From Ophiosphaerella korrae (taxonomy: Eukaryota > Ascomycota > Dothideomycetes > Pleosporales > Phaeosphaeriaceae), in assembly GCA_028456385.1 (NCBI GenBank), contig JALNQF010000582.1, positions 1 through 21,307 of the forward strand: 21,307 nt of DNA. Reading direction: 5' to 3'. The notes under the pieces were generated by a model that had not been told where the DNA came from, searched no databases, and was given only the letters and a program-made list of their open reading frames with translations. Positions 9,291-20,438 of the stretch are shown piece after piece (position 1 is the first letter of the stretch; each line of letters opens with the position of its first letter). The translations under genes were made by a program, and so were the position numbers.

Positions 9291-9810
9291 TATAGTTATA
9301 TCTATACTATTAAGTACTAGAAATAAGGATTACTATATATATATTTACTACTTTTTTTACTTTTAGTAACTTATAACTTATTTATAAACCCTATTTATAT
9401 TAATATATAGATTTATATAAAAATTTTCTTAGTTAAAGATAATTTTATAAGCTTACTTATAAGTATTATATAAAAGTATATACTTTATATAGTTAAAAAG
9501 CTAGTAAAGTATTTCTAGTCTATTTAAAAAAGTATTCTAAGCTATTTTAAGAAGATATAGTTATATATAAAAATAGTTATCTTAAGTATTAGTACTATAA
9601 TAACTATTATATAGTTAAAGTAAAAGTTTATAGTTATATAGTAAGCTTTAATAACTACTAAGTTATTTTATATAACTTATACTTTTTTTATAAGTATACT
9701 ATTTATATAAATATAAAAGTTTATAAAATAATATATACTATTAAATATATATATATATATATATTTAAAAAAGTACTAATTAAGCTATTTTAAAAATTTT
9801 AGACTAAAAT
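9291..9810. other. Unidentified RIP-mutated segment between A and D
   Basis: This is the right-hand continuation of 867-2253 before A inserted. G+C is very low, CpA and TpG are scarce, and stops are frequent in all frames. I recognise no domain. It ends where the LTR of element D begins. It holds a perfect (AT)10 tract at 9745-9764. Confidence 0.45.
9745..9764. repeat. (AT)10 microsatellite
   Basis: Twenty bases of uninterrupted AT dinucleotide lie 46 bp outside the D LTR. It is the longest pure AT run I noticed in the window. TpA enrichment by RIP makes such runs more likely. Confidence 0.85.
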
Positions 9811-10204
9811 TATTATAGGTATAATAAGAGAAATCGAGATAGAGCTAATTAGTCTTAACTTAGGTACTAATAAAGTATAGGATAAGTAGAGTAATAAGCT
9901 TAATTAGGAAGCTACCTATAATTAGGATATATAATATAATCCTTTAATCTATTAAGTATATAGGTAAAGATTAATTATAGATTAATAGATTAGTAGGAAT
10001 ATATAGTTAGTAGTAATATATATTATTAGGATAGTATTAGTAATCTAATCTCTAACCTAGAACGCTAATAATTAATATTATATACATAAATTAACTCTTA
10101 TTTATAGTTATTACTAATTACTATATAAGCTTTTATTATTAACTTTTAATCTACTAATACTCCTATATAGTTACTTGTAGTTAATAATAAGCTAACCTAT
10201 TATA
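9811..10204 (+). repeat. Element D 5' LTR
   Basis: The 394-bp LTR starts TATTATAGGTATAATAAG, corresponding to the TGTTATAGGTGTAATAG start of the minus-strand LTR of A and C, and ends CCTATTATA, corresponding to CCTATAACA. Both terminal dinucleotides have been changed to TA. The conserved core is near 10030-10075. The palindromes of A and C are reduced to remnants (around 9968-9992), which explains the shorter length. The right end (GTAGTTAATAATAAGCTAACC) resembles A and B, while part of the left end (TCTTAACTTAGGTACTAA) resembles C. Confidence 0.78.
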
Positions 10205-10266
10205 CCTTACTAATTTAGTTATTAAAAGAAGTAAAGTATAAGTAGTATATAGTCTAAGCTAATATA
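10205..10266 (+). other. Element D leader
   Basis: The leader begins CCTTACTAATTTAGTTATT immediately after the LTR, as in A and C. It then diverges by transitions from the GCGAGAAGCGAAGCG stretch of those elements (here AAAAGAAGTAAAG), which shows CpG loss in this older copy. It contains the primer-binding region. The primer tRNA was not identified. Confidence 0.65.
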
Positions 10267-11214
10267 ATAGTAAAAAGCTTAACTAAAAAAAGAAGTAAAG
10301 TACTTCTAAGTAGCTATAAGTTAAATAGAACTAACTAGGTAGTAGTTAAGATATACCTAAATAACCTAATTACTATAAAAGGAGATATATAACTAATAAT
10401 TAATACTCTAAAAATATAGAATAAAGAACTATAGGATTATATTAACTAAAATAAAGTATAGATTAAAGTAATTATAAAAGGATAAAAAATAATAGAATAA
10501 ATTACTTAAAGACTAGAATTAAGTAAAATAAAGAAACTACCTAAAATACTTATACTTAAGAAATTTAAAAGAATAAAAGAAAAACTAAGCCCTTTTATAG
10601 TATTAGTATAACTCTAGATTAATATATAAGTACTATACTTTAAAGTAGAAGAAATAAAGGTAATATATATTAGAATATACTTTAAAGAGAATATAATAAG
10701 ATAGTTTATACCTTACTAGATAAACTATATAATATATACTCTAGGAATATAAAAGAATAAAATAAGAGCTATTTTTAGAAGTTATAAATACTTTACTAAA
10801 TAAATAAGAGTAGTATTTAAAGATATAGATATTACCTAATAAGTTAAAAAAAAGCTTAAGAAGCTTATATAATATAAGAGTATTTCTAAATATATATTAT
10901 AGTTTAAATAACTATTATAAAATATAGAATAGAATAAGCTATTTCTAATATTATAGTTTAAATAAAAACTAAAATTAAGAATTTAATATAAAATAATCTA
11001 TATAGAAAAGCTAAAGATCCTAGAAGCTCTAAAATAATAGGTAATATAAGTTAATAATAACTTCTAAGAATAGAGAATAAATAAATATAGAAGATAACCT
11101 AAAAATTATAATACTAAAGACTTTATAATCCTTAACGTAAATAAAAATAAGAAAAGAAAAAAGAATAAAGACTTTATATACTTTAACTATAGTAAGAAAT
11201 ACTACTACGTAAAA
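10267..11214 (+). pseudogene. gag: Element D gag fragment, RIP-inactivated and truncated
   Basis: Frame 10267-11214 (316 codons) aligns with the start of gag in A and C (ATA GTA then Lys/Glu, Ser, Leu, Thr, Lys). A retrotransposon Gag capsid-like segment lies at about 10561-10900 (features such as FKxExxI, GIxKNKIRAIFRSYKYF, IRVVFKDIDIT). Near the end is a CCHC knuckle whose Cys and His are Tyr (Y-F-N-Y from 11179, then YYY). There are many TAA/TAG, mostly at positions consistent with former Gln or Trp. The frame is cut before the knuckle region is complete. In A two knuckles follow at this point, so the second is lost to the B insertion. Confidence 0.82.
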
Positions 11215-11675
11215 TATAATAAGCTACTTGTTATTAACTACAAGTACCTATCTTAAGAAAGTTAGTAAATTAAAAGGTAATAATAAAAGCTTATATTAAG
11301 ATCTATAATAACTATAAATAATAGAAGATATTTCGCAACTATCTTATATTAGCGTTCTATAGTTAAAGGATTAAATTACTAATACTATCCTAATAATACG
11401 TATTTCTACTATCTATATAGTAATATAATCTTAGTAACTTTATTACTTTATTTTTACTAAGATTATAAATTTATAAATTTATTATATAATAGCTTTATAA
11501 CTTTGTATTTACTAAGATTATAAATTTATAAATTTATTACGTATCTTAATTATAGTTAGCTTCCTAATTAAGTTTATTATCTCTTAGGTTATTACTCTAC
11601 TTATCTTATATCTTATATATAGTTAAGCGTAGACTAATTAGCTCTATCTTAATTTCTTTTATTACTACTATAATA
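11215..11675 (-). repeat. Element B 3' LTR (divergent subfamily)
   Basis: About 461 bp. It starts TATAATAAGCTAC, aligned with TGTTATAGGCTAC of A, and ends TATAATA. The core GTTCTATAGTTAAAGGATTAAATTACTAATA (about 11351-11381) is intact. Instead of the AATCTATAATCTA palindromes it carries a duplicated 32-bp block (see 11453-11539), which accounts for most of the extra length. Both terminal dinucleotides are TA. Confidence 0.85.
11453..11539. repeat. Two 32-bp direct repeats in element B LTR
   Basis: A 32-bp unit beginning TTTACTAAGATTATAAATTT occurs identically at 11453-11484 and 11508-11539, 55 bp apart start to start. Each unit holds the palindrome-like AAATTTATAAATTT. It occupies the position of the double palindrome in the A and C LTRs and shares TTACTAAG with their hairpin loop, so the two may be alternative expansions of one ancestral module. 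Confidence 0.88.
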
Positions 11676-11689
11676 CTATTCTCTCTTCT
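11676..11689 (-). other. Polypurine tract of element B
   Basis: Minus-strand sequence AGAAGAGAGAATAG directly abuts the 3' LTR, matching the position and composition of the tracts in A and C. Confidence 0.7.
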
Positions 11690-12351
11690 ATATAGTTCTT
11701 TATTTCTCTATACTAAAGCTAAGGTTATTAATCCTATTTCTTTATTAATTTCTAGTTCCTTATTACTCTCTATACTATCTTGTTTTTAGCGTAATAAACT
11801 TCTTCTTATAGCTTATATTATTTATAATAAGGTTAAGATATTTCTTTATTATTATTACGTAGAGCTTAGTCTTACTTATCTTATATCCTTAAATAATAGT
11901 AAATATTATAATAAGTGTATTCTTACTAATATCTAATATAAATATATTTCTTCTAAAGTTTTACTAGCTAAGTATAAGTATTTAATTTCTATATAGTCTC
12001 CTTTTACTAAATTATATAGGGTAAGCTATTAATAAAGCTTAAGTATAATTATTATTATAGCTTACTATAGCTAAAGCTAAGTATAAGTTAACTTTTTATA
12101 AGCTAGTAGAGCTTTATTCTTATATTAAGTATCTTTATAAGATAAAAGCTTATAATAATACTAAGTTATCTAAATAGTTTTATACTTTAGAGGCTAAGTT
12201 AGATTTAGATAATATAGTAGAGGCTACTCTAGCTCCTATTATATTAGGCGCTCCTATTACTTCTCTATCTAGTAGTAGTATTATTAGTTTTCTTAGTTTA
12301 CTATAAGGCGCTCTAGAGAGTTTTAACTTTAGAACTTCTCTAGTTTCTTAG
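11680..12351 (+). pseudogene. Antisense reading frame between pol and 3' LTR of element B
   Basis: This is homologous to 2690-3389 in A and 14274-14973 in C. The region between LTR and pol stop is 27 bp shorter than in A, a multiple of three. The two segments keep the same +1 phase relation: the first frame includes TKAKVIN (from 11712), and the second runs from about 12010 to TAG at 12349. In the second segment several differences from C are silent (AAG/AAA, GCC/GCT, GAA/GAG, GAC/GAT). Two are CTA/TTA Leu changes that would be non-silent on the opposite strand's open frame. The motifs IGxAIN, AKAK, YLYKIKA, LEAKLDLD and SFNFRTS are shared. It overlaps the pol end by 23 nt. The function is unknown. 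Confidence 0.58.
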
Positions 12352-13841
12352 AGTAATTAAGATTATCCTCTAGTTCTTATATTTTTTCCTATAGTTATCC
12401 TTTTTTATCTATACCTATCTGTTTTACTAAGTAGTAGTTTTTTCTATTATAGAACTAGTACTATAAGATTTCTTTAACTTCTTATTCTTCTTATTCTCTA
12501 TACGTATCTACCTTATATACTAGTAGTTCTACTTCTTATAGTACTTATTCTAGTAGTACTACGTAGAATATTAGGTATATTATTATTTTACTTAGTAGCT
12601 TTAGTTTAAATATAACTAGTATAACTTTCTTTTTAATCTTATATAGCTTTATCTTAATATAATCTAGTTTTAAACTAGATTGTTTACTCTTAATATTTTT
12701 CTTTACTAACTATACTTTTTCTCTTTCTCTAAATTAGGGTCTCTCTTTATATTTCTAGTTATAGTATTTTACTATTTAATTATATAGGAATTTTATATCT
12801 TATCTTAGTTAATTATATATATTTTTAAGTCTATTAGTAAAGTTTTCTTCTTTTAAAGACTAAGATACTTTAGATCTTAGTATTCTATATATATTAAGGT
12901 TAAATCTATAGTTTATAAAGAAAGGTAATATTCTTATTACTATATTCTTTACGCTATTATATACTAACTATACTATAGGTAGTAACTATACCTAATTATT
13001 TTAGTTATAATTAAAGTAATATCTTAAGTACTATTCTACTATCTAATTTATACGCTCTAATTATCTATCTATCTATAAGTAGTATACTATTAATATTATA
13101 TACTAGATTCCTAGTTATACTATTATTATTCTTTATAGTTTTAATATAAATCGTATATCTCTATCTATAATAATCTTATCTAGTAGTCTATATTAACTAA
13201 TTATAGTTCCTAGAATCTAGTATATAGTAACTTCTATCCTACTTTTCTCTTTATATAAGTAGAAGTATAAGTACTTTATAAGTTTATCTACTATTATTAA
13301 GATTCTATTATATTTAACTCTTAATATTAAGTCCTTAGACTTTAGTAGTTTTATAATAAAGTCTATTATAATAACTCTTTATAGTTATTCTAGTATCTTA
13401 ATTAGTTATAGTATCTTATATAGTATATATCTATTATATTTATTTCTATAACATTCTATATAGTCTTGTAGTATTTCTATTACTAGTTATCTTACTTTTA
13501 AGATATAGTATTCTCTTAGGAGTCTATCTAATATTTTGTTAATACCTTAGTATCTATATACTAGTAATTTATAGAATTATTATATAAATTCTCTTTAGAT
13601 TTTTCTTAGAATATATATTCTTCTATAGGCTTATATAAGTCCTTCTTAGATCTCTAGTTTCTCTATTTCTTTAGATACTTTTTATGTTACTTTTTAAATC
13701 TATTTATCTAGCTCGCTACTTATTCTTTTAAGTATTATAGCTATTTTAGGTATATTTAGGACTAGGTGTCCTTCTTTATTTTTAACTAGAACTATACTAG
13801 TAGCGCTTACTTCTTTTTATAAGTCTAGTCTTCTACTAAGA
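12329..13841 (-). pseudogene. pol: Element B pol C-terminus (integrase and chromodomain), RIP-inactivated
   Basis: The stop codon is at 12331-12329. From the stop upwards it contains the chromodomain (about 12481-12338), the GPY/F-like region, the integrase catalytic core with Asp at 13363 and 13165 and the Glu region at 13057, and the remains of the HHCC finger (about 13558-13453). It continues into the RNase H to integrase linker, where C is inserted at 13841. The offset to A is constant (8,962), so there is no net indel over 1.5 kb. Stops are frequent. The remaining N-terminal part is at 20868-21307 and beyond the window. Confidence 0.85.
13837..13841. repeat. Target-site duplication of element C, left copy
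   Basis: TAAGA lies directly before the C LTR (13842) and again at 20868-20872 after the other LTR. Removing C plus one TAAGA rejoins B into a sequence that aligns with A around 4867-4895 without a gap. This confirms the exact insertion point. Confidence 0.93.
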
Positions 13842-14270
13842 TATAACTAGGTGTTACTAGGGTTAACTTCCTAGTACCTAAAGAGTATTAGTAGATTAGG
13901 AGTTAATAGTAAAAGCTTAGGTTATAATCTACAATAATTTATAAACAATAGAGGATATTCTACAACTATCTTATATTAGCGTTCTATAGTTAAAGGATTA
14001 AATTACTAATAATATCCTAATAATACGTATCTTACTAACTATATACTTGTTGTAATCTATAATCTATAGTTACTAAGACTAGTAGATTATAGATTATCTT
14101 AATCTATAATCTATTAATACTAAGAGTCTATAGATTATAGATTAGCCTAGGTGTCCTAGTTATATATAGTCTCCTAATTAAAGTTGTTACTCTACTTGTT
14201 CTATACTTTGTTAGCGCCTAGATTAGGACTAATTAGTTCTATCTTAATTTCTTCTATTACACCTATAACA
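13842..14270 (-). repeat. Element C 3' LTR
   Basis: 429 bp. It starts TATAACTAGG where the partner has TGTAACTAGG, so RIP has destroyed the terminal TG. It ends ATAACA. There are about 27 differences from 20439-20867 by hand alignment, all transitions. The first ~40 bases differ from A by more than transitions, while the rest is very similar to A. Confidence 0.92.
14053..14144. repeat. Double palindrome in element C 3' LTR
   Basis: TAATCTATAATCTA occurs at 14053-14066 and 14100-14113, with its reverse complement at 14083-14096 and 14131-14144. This is the same two-hairpin layout as in A, with slightly different loops (CTAAGACTAG and CTAAGAG). Arms are unchanged although flanking bases differ between A and C. 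Confidence 0.9.
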
Positions 14271-14284
14271 CTATCTCTCCTCTT
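14271..14284 (-). other. Polypurine tract of element C
   Basis: Minus-strand AAGAGGAGAGATAG ends exactly at the 3' LTR. It is the counterpart of 2687-2700 in A. Confidence 0.75.
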
Positions 14285-14973
14285 AGGTAGGTCCTAGTTT
14301 ACCTATCTTAGAGCTAGAGTTATTAGTCTAGTTTCTTTATTAATATAGAGTTCTTTATCCTCTCTTATAACTATTTTATCTATATATTATTACTATCTTC
14401 TTACTAATTGTATATTATACAATAGTATTAAAATATTTCTTTATTCTTGTTATACTTCTCTTAAGTTAAACCCTAAGTCTCTTTCTTATATTATTTCTAT
14501 AAATAATAGTAGAGCTTATAAAGTATATATTTATGTAAATATACGTAGCTCTTATAACGTATCTAGTATTTCTCTTTCTAAGTATAAGTTTATTATACTT
14601 ATTCTTACGTTTAGGCTTAATAATAATAGGGAAAGCTATTAACTAGACTTAAGAGAAATTACTATCTTAAATTGTAGAGGCTAAAGCTAAGCGTAAGCGT
14701 ATCTAGGAGCTTGCGTAGAGTAAGCTAGTAGAGAATTAAGCTCGTCTCTCTTATCTTTATAAGATAAAGGCCTTAAATAATAAGAAATTAGCTAAGTAGT
14801 TAGTAGCTCTAGAAGCTAAGCTAGACTTAGATAAGGCGTTTAGTGTTGCTGTAGTAGGTCTTACGCTAGGCGTCCCTATTATCTCTCTATCTATTGTTAG
14901 TAATATTAGTTCTCTTAGTTTACTACTAGGCGTTCTAGAGGGTTTTAACTTTAGAACTTCTCTAGTTTCTTAG
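14274..14973 (+). pseudogene. Antisense reading frame between pol and 3' LTR of element C
   Basis: This is the same length and layout as in A (offset 11,584). In the first segment's frame only one TAG is seen between about 14307 and the stop at 14640-14642. The second segment runs from about 14628 to TAG at 14971-14973. It reads GKAIN, then EAKAKRKR, a Lys/Leu/Ala/Gln-rich helical stretch, and a Ser/Leu-rich tail ending FNFRTSLVS. All its internal stops are TAG/TAA explicable as former CAG/CAA, five or six in about 100 codons. It converges on pol with a 23-nt overlap. Compared with A it differs mostly by RIP-type transitions, so the comparison with B carries the selection signal. The product is unrecognised. 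Confidence 0.6.
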
Positions 14974-17900
14974 AGTAATTAAGATTGTCCTCTAGTTCCT
15001 ATATCTTTTCCTATAGTTGTCCTTTTTTATCTATACCTATCTATTCTACTAAGTAGTAGTTTCTTCTATTGCAGAACTAGTATTATAGGATTTCTTTAAC
15101 TTCTTATTCTTCTTGTTCTCTATATATATCTACTTTATATACTAGTAGTTCTATATTCTATAGTACTTGTTCTAGTAGAGCTACGTAAAATATTAGGTGT
15201 ATCCTTATCTTATTTAGTAGTTTTAACTTAAATATAACTAGTATAACTTCTTTCTTAATTTTATATAGTCTTATTTTAACGTAGTCTAATTTTAAACTTA
15301 GTTGCTTACTTTTAATATTTTTCTATACTAACTATACTTTTTCTCTCTTTCTAAATTAAAGTTTCTTTTTATACTTCTTGTTATAGTATTTTACTATACA
15401 ATTATATAGGAATTCTATATCTTATCTTAGTTAATTGTGTATATCCTTAAGTCTATTAGTAAAACTTTCTCTTCTTAGAGACTAAGATATCTAATCTCTT
15501 AGTATCTAATATACGTTAGGCTTAAATCTATAGTTTGCAAAAAAAGGTAATACTCTTATTATTATGTTTTTTGCGCTATTATATGCTAACTATACTATAG
15601 GTAGTAACTATACCTAATTGTTCTAGTTATAGTTAAGGTAGTATCTTAGGTATTATTCTACTATCTAATTTATTTGTTCTAACTATCTATCTATTTGTAG
15701 GTAATATGCTATAGATATTATATATTTAATTCCTAATTGTGCTATTATTATTCCCTATAGTTTTAATGTAAATCGTACGTCTCTATCTATAATAATCTTA
15801 TCTAGTAGTCTATATTAACTAATTATAGTTCCTAGAACCTAGTGTGCAGCGACCTCTATCCTACTTTTTTCTTTATATAGTCTAAAGTATAAGTACTTTA
15901 TAAGTTTATCTACTATTATTAAGATTCTATTATACTTAACCTCTAATATTAAGTCTTTAGACTTTAGTAACTTTATAATAAAGTCTATTGTAATAACTCC
16001 CTATAGTTATTCTAGTACTTCTATTAGTTGTAACATTCTATATAGTATATATCTATTGTATTTATTCCTTTAATATTCTATATAGTCTCGTAGTACCTCT
16101 ATTACTAATTATCTTGCTTTTAGAATATAGTAGTCTTGTAGTAGTCTATCTAATATTTTCTTAATACCTTAGTAACTATATACTAGTAATTTATAGAATT
16201 GTCGTATAAATTCTCTCTAGATCTTCCTTAGGATATATATTCTTCTATAGGCTTATACAAATCCTTTTTAGATTTCTAGTTTCTTTATTTCTTTAGATAC
16301 TTCTTTTATTATTTTCTAAATCTATTTATCTAGCTTGCTACTCTTCCTTTTAAGTATTGTAGCTATTTTATATATATTTAGGACTAAGTATCCTTCTTTG
16401 TTCTTAACTAGAACTATACTAGTAGCGCTTACTTCTTCTTATAAGTCTAGCCTTCTACTAAGAGCGTCTATAAACTAATTATCTTTCCCTTTTATATATA
16501 TAATTTCTATATTAAACGTTAATAAGTATTCCTACTATCTTATATAGTGTTTTATTAATTCTTTATTTATTATAAATCTTATAAGATTCTTATAGTCTAT
16601 ATAGACTTTTGTCTAATATTTTGCTCCTTGTAGGTATACTTTCTATTACTTAAATACTTTGTATATTACTAGTATTTCTTTATTGTAGATTAGGTAGTTA
16701 AGTTCTACTATCTTTATTTTCTTAGAGAAGTACTTAACTAAGTATTCCTTTTTAGTCTCTAGGTCTTCCTATATTAGTGCTATTCTATAGACTAAGTTAG
16801 ATACGTCTATCTTTACTATTACTAGTAGGTCTAGGTTATATATTCTAATAACTAGGTTTTCTATAAACTTCTTTTTAATCTTTTTAAATACTTTATCGCA
16901 TTCTTTTATCTATTTAAATAGTATATCTTTTTTTATAAGTCTTGTTATTAGTTCTATATCTTTAGACTATCTTATTATTAACTTTCTATAAAAGTTAGCT
17001 AGCCTATAAAATTATTATACCTCTTTTAGGTTTCTTAGTGTTAGCTATTTATTAATTAACTTAATCTTTTCTAGATTAATCTTAATCTTTCCTAGTTCTA
17101 TAATAAACCCTAGGAAATCTATTTCCTTTATATAGAACTCGCATTTTCTTATCTTAAGAAATATTTTAGCTTCTACTAGTTTTTCTAGTACTTTATATAC
17201 TTATTATATATATTCTTCCTCTATTTCTAAGAATATAAGGATGTTGTCTAAGTATACAAATATAAATATATCTAAGTACTCTCTTAGTACTATATTAATC
17301 CTTTCTTAGAATACTACTAGTACATTTATTAAGCTAAATAGCATAACTAAATATTTATATAATCTCTATTGTATTCTAAATACTATTTTCTACTTGTCGC
17401 CTTTTTTAATTCTAATTTAGTAGTAGGCGTTCTAGATATCTAACTTTATAAAGATCGTTGCTTTCTATAGTTTATCTTATATTACGTCTATCCTTAGTAA
17501 GGGGTATTAGTTCTTGTTTATAACTACGTTAGTTTTTCTAAAGTCTATATAAGGTCTTTTGTTACTTATTCTTTTCTTATCTATAAAAATAAGTCTATAG
17601 GCTACTAAGGATTTAGATTCTCTTATCTATCTCTTTTTTATTGCGTTTTAAATAAATGCTTATTTAATCTTTAATTCTTCTTCTATTTTCTAGTAGACTA
17701 GGCTCTACCTTATATTTTTTCCTTCTTCTATTTCTATCGCTAAGTCCTATAGTTAATGTTCTAGAAGGTAATCTTTAGGTTCTATAAGCTATTCTTCTTA
17801 TTTCTTGTATTCTTCTAGGAATTCTCCCTTATAGGTGTTCTTGTAGGCCTTTAACGTGTCTATTCTATAGTAGTTAATCTTCTCTATCCTCTAATTAATA

Positions 17901-20377
17901 TATAGGTTAGTTATTTATAACTATAGTATACCTAATATTATATCTTGTTTGTTATTAATTGTTGTTATATCTATAACTATATTCTTAATTTCTAGTCCTT
18001 CTAACCTTAGTGTTAAAGGTACTGTCTTAAACTATATTAGTTCCTAGAATAGTTTTCTTTTAATCGTACTTAGTTATTAAGGGTATTTCTTTATTATATA
18101 CTTTATTCCCTGTGTTTTTATAAACTTCTTTAATATAAAGTTTCTTGTAGCTCTACTATTAATTATTAATTGTACTTCTCTTCTTTAGTATATACTTATT
18201 TTTGTAATATATAGGCCTTTTATACTTTCTAGCTTTTCTTGCTTTAGTAATTTATTAAACTATTTATCCTTTTAGGGCTATAGCCCTACTTTAAGTTTAT
18301 ATTCTTTGTATTTTAGATATTTATTATTTGTACATTTGTACTATAGTCCTCCCTAGATGTATTTCTTAGTTAATTTAGATCTAGGTCTTACTACTAGGTA
18401 TCTATCTTCTAGGATTATTTTCTATCCTTAGATATTTTCTACTATAATTACTCTTATATAGTTGTAGCCTCTTCTCTTTATAAGCTATATATTGTTATTT
18501 ACCTTAGAATTCCTATATATAATATAATTCTTGTCTAGGTATAATATCTATAATACTTTAAAGTGTACTAGATATTTTAGATCTATTATTTTATTATCTC
18601 CTTCCTAGTATTTACTTTTACTAGGTGTGTCTATTATTAGGATATAGTATACTACTAGTACTCTTAGTGTATAGGCTTTGTTAATCTATTACGTCTTTTT
18701 TACAAGATATTACTATTCTTTTTATATAGGTATTCTTCTTACTATAACTATATATTACTTTATCTATTCTTAAAATAGTATAAACTTTATTTCTTTAAGA
18801 TTACGTTCTTTCTAGTCTTTATACGCTTCCTCTATACTTATAACTAGTAAGTATTTTTAAATAAACTTCTATTCTTTATCTTATTCCTCTATATCTATAG
18901 TTATATAGCTATTATAACTATATATTGTTAGCTAGGTATACTCTATACCTCTTATACTAACTTGTTTCTTACTTCTTTATAGTCCTTTAGAGGTAGTTGT
19001 AGTAGTCTCTTTATCTAGTGCTAGTCCTTTAGCCTAGATTAATAGTACTAGGGGCTCTTCCCCTTTTAAGTCTTCTATTAGTAGATCTATTACTTATACT
19101 ATTTCTTCTAGCTAAGCTTTTATTCTTTCCTTTATTACAGCTACTTTCTACCTCTATTATAAGAAGTATCCTACTCTCTATTTACTAGAAAGATATATAT
19201 AGTAGTTATCTTTGTAATAAAAGGTCTAGTAGAGTATTACGTACTATATTTCTTTACTCCTAGCTACTTTCTTCTAAGGTTTAGCCTATACTTGTAGTAC
19301 TTCCTTCTTCTTCTCTATTGTTTTTAACTAAGTTTCTTTTTTTAGGTTCTTACTTCTATAGTCTTTTATAAAGTATCTTGGTTTCCTATATTTATAATAT
19401 ACTATATCTTTCTTCTTTTATAATTAGTAGTTTTTTACGTAGTAGCCTAGTTTACTATAGTTAAAGTACGTAAAGTCTTTATTCTTCTTTTTCTTTCTAT
19501 CCTTGTTAGCGTTAAGGATTATAGGGTCTCCCTTATTATAATTCTAGGTATAACCTCTATATTTGTTTTTCTTCTATTCTTAAAGATTATTATTAATTTA
19601 TATTACTTATTACTTTAGGGCTTCTAGTGTTTATAGCTTCTCTATGTATATTATCTTGTATTAGATCTTAGAGTTAAGTCCTTGTTTAAATTGTAACATT
19701 AAGGCTAACTTGTTCTATTCTATATTTTATAATAGTTGTTTAAATTATAATATATACTTAAGAACACTCTAATTTTATATAAGCTTTTCTAGCTATTCTT
19801 TAGCTTATTAGGTAACGTCTATATCCCTAAATACTACTCTTATTTATTTAGTAAAGTACTTATAACTTCTAAAAATAGCTCTAGTTTTGTCCTTCTAGGT
19901 TATTAGAGAGTATATTGTATAGTCTATCTAGTAAGGTTTATACTATCTTATCGCGTCTTCCTTAAGGTACAACCTAATATATATTACCTTCTTTTCTTCT
20001 ATGTTAAAGTATAGTGCTTATATATCTATCTAGAGTTATACTAAAGTAATAAAAGGTCTTAGTTTCTCCCTTATTCTATTAAACTTCTTAAGGATAGGTA
20101 TCTTAGGTAGTTTCTTTATTGCGCTTATTACTAGACGTTGTGTAATTAGTTCTATCTAATTCTAACCTTTAATAATAGCTTTAATCTATACTTTATTCTA
20201 CTTTACGTAATCTTGTAGTTCCTTGTTCTATATTTCTAAAGTATTAATTACTATTTTTATGTCTTCTTTATCTAAGATTAGATTGTTAATTTAGTCCTTA
20301 ATTATCTCTTATATAGTACTATTAGACTTATAACTACTCTTAGGGGCTTTGCTTATTTTAGTTAAACTTTTTACTAT
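14951..20377 (-). pseudogene. gag-pol: Element C gag-pol polyprotein with chromodomain, RIP-inactivated
   Basis: One frame of about 1,808 codons plus stop runs from a degraded start (ATA at 20377) to TAA at 14953-14951. It has the same domain order as A. The knuckles are at about 19468-19427 and 19399-19358, with Cys mostly Tyr. The protease box N-S-R-A begins at 18160. The RT motif A Asp is at 17440 and the YLDN box has Asp 17248 and Asn 17245. The integrase HHCC remnants are at about 16180-16174 and 16084-16075. The integrase D, D and E are at 15985, 15787 and 15679, with the AYxxQxDRQ-like segment just before the Glu. The chromodomain lies at about 15103-14960. It shares nearly all missense changes at active sites with A. 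Stops are frequent and it is non-functional. Confidence 0.92.
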
Positions 20378-20438
20378 TATATTAGCTAGACTATACGCTA
20401 CTTACGCTTTGCTTCTCGCAATAACTAAATTAGTAAGG
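20378..20438 (-). other. Element C leader with the primer-binding region
   Basis: The leader is 61 nt, as in A, and begins CCTTACTAATTTAGTTATTG next to the 5' LTR, then GCGAGAAGC. Differences from A are transitions. The primer tRNA is unidentified. Confidence 0.6.

Larger units (their letters stand above)
9811..11214 (+). mobile_element. Element D: 5' part of a plus-strand Ty3/Gypsy element, interrupted by element B
   Basis: The 5' LTR (9811-10204), leader (10205-10266) and gag (10267-11214) lie in the opposite orientation to A, B and C. The leader and gag start align with those of A and C, so D belongs to the same lineage but is older or more heavily mutated. The gag is cut inside its first zinc knuckle by the LTR of B at 11215. 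The rest should lie beyond the far end of B, outside the window. No 5-bp duplication can be checked, because D's other end is missing. Confidence 0.8.
11215..13841 (-). mobile_element. Element B, left part: Ty3/Gypsy chromovirus, split by element C
   Basis: The order on the plus strand is 3' LTR (11215-11675), purine tract, antisense frame, then the pol C-terminus running minus-strand up to 13841, where C interrupts it. It resumes at 20868. From the pol stop to the break it aligns to A without any net indel (constant offset 8,962), but with more substitutions than separate A from C. It is therefore a distinct subfamily and more heavily RIP-mutated, with few CpA or TpG. The five bases before 11215 are TAAAA. 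The matching duplication would be beyond the window. Confidence 0.88.

Noticed and set aside
11210..11214. TAAAA as the target duplication of element B
   Set aside because: Its partner is outside the window, so it cannot be confirmed.
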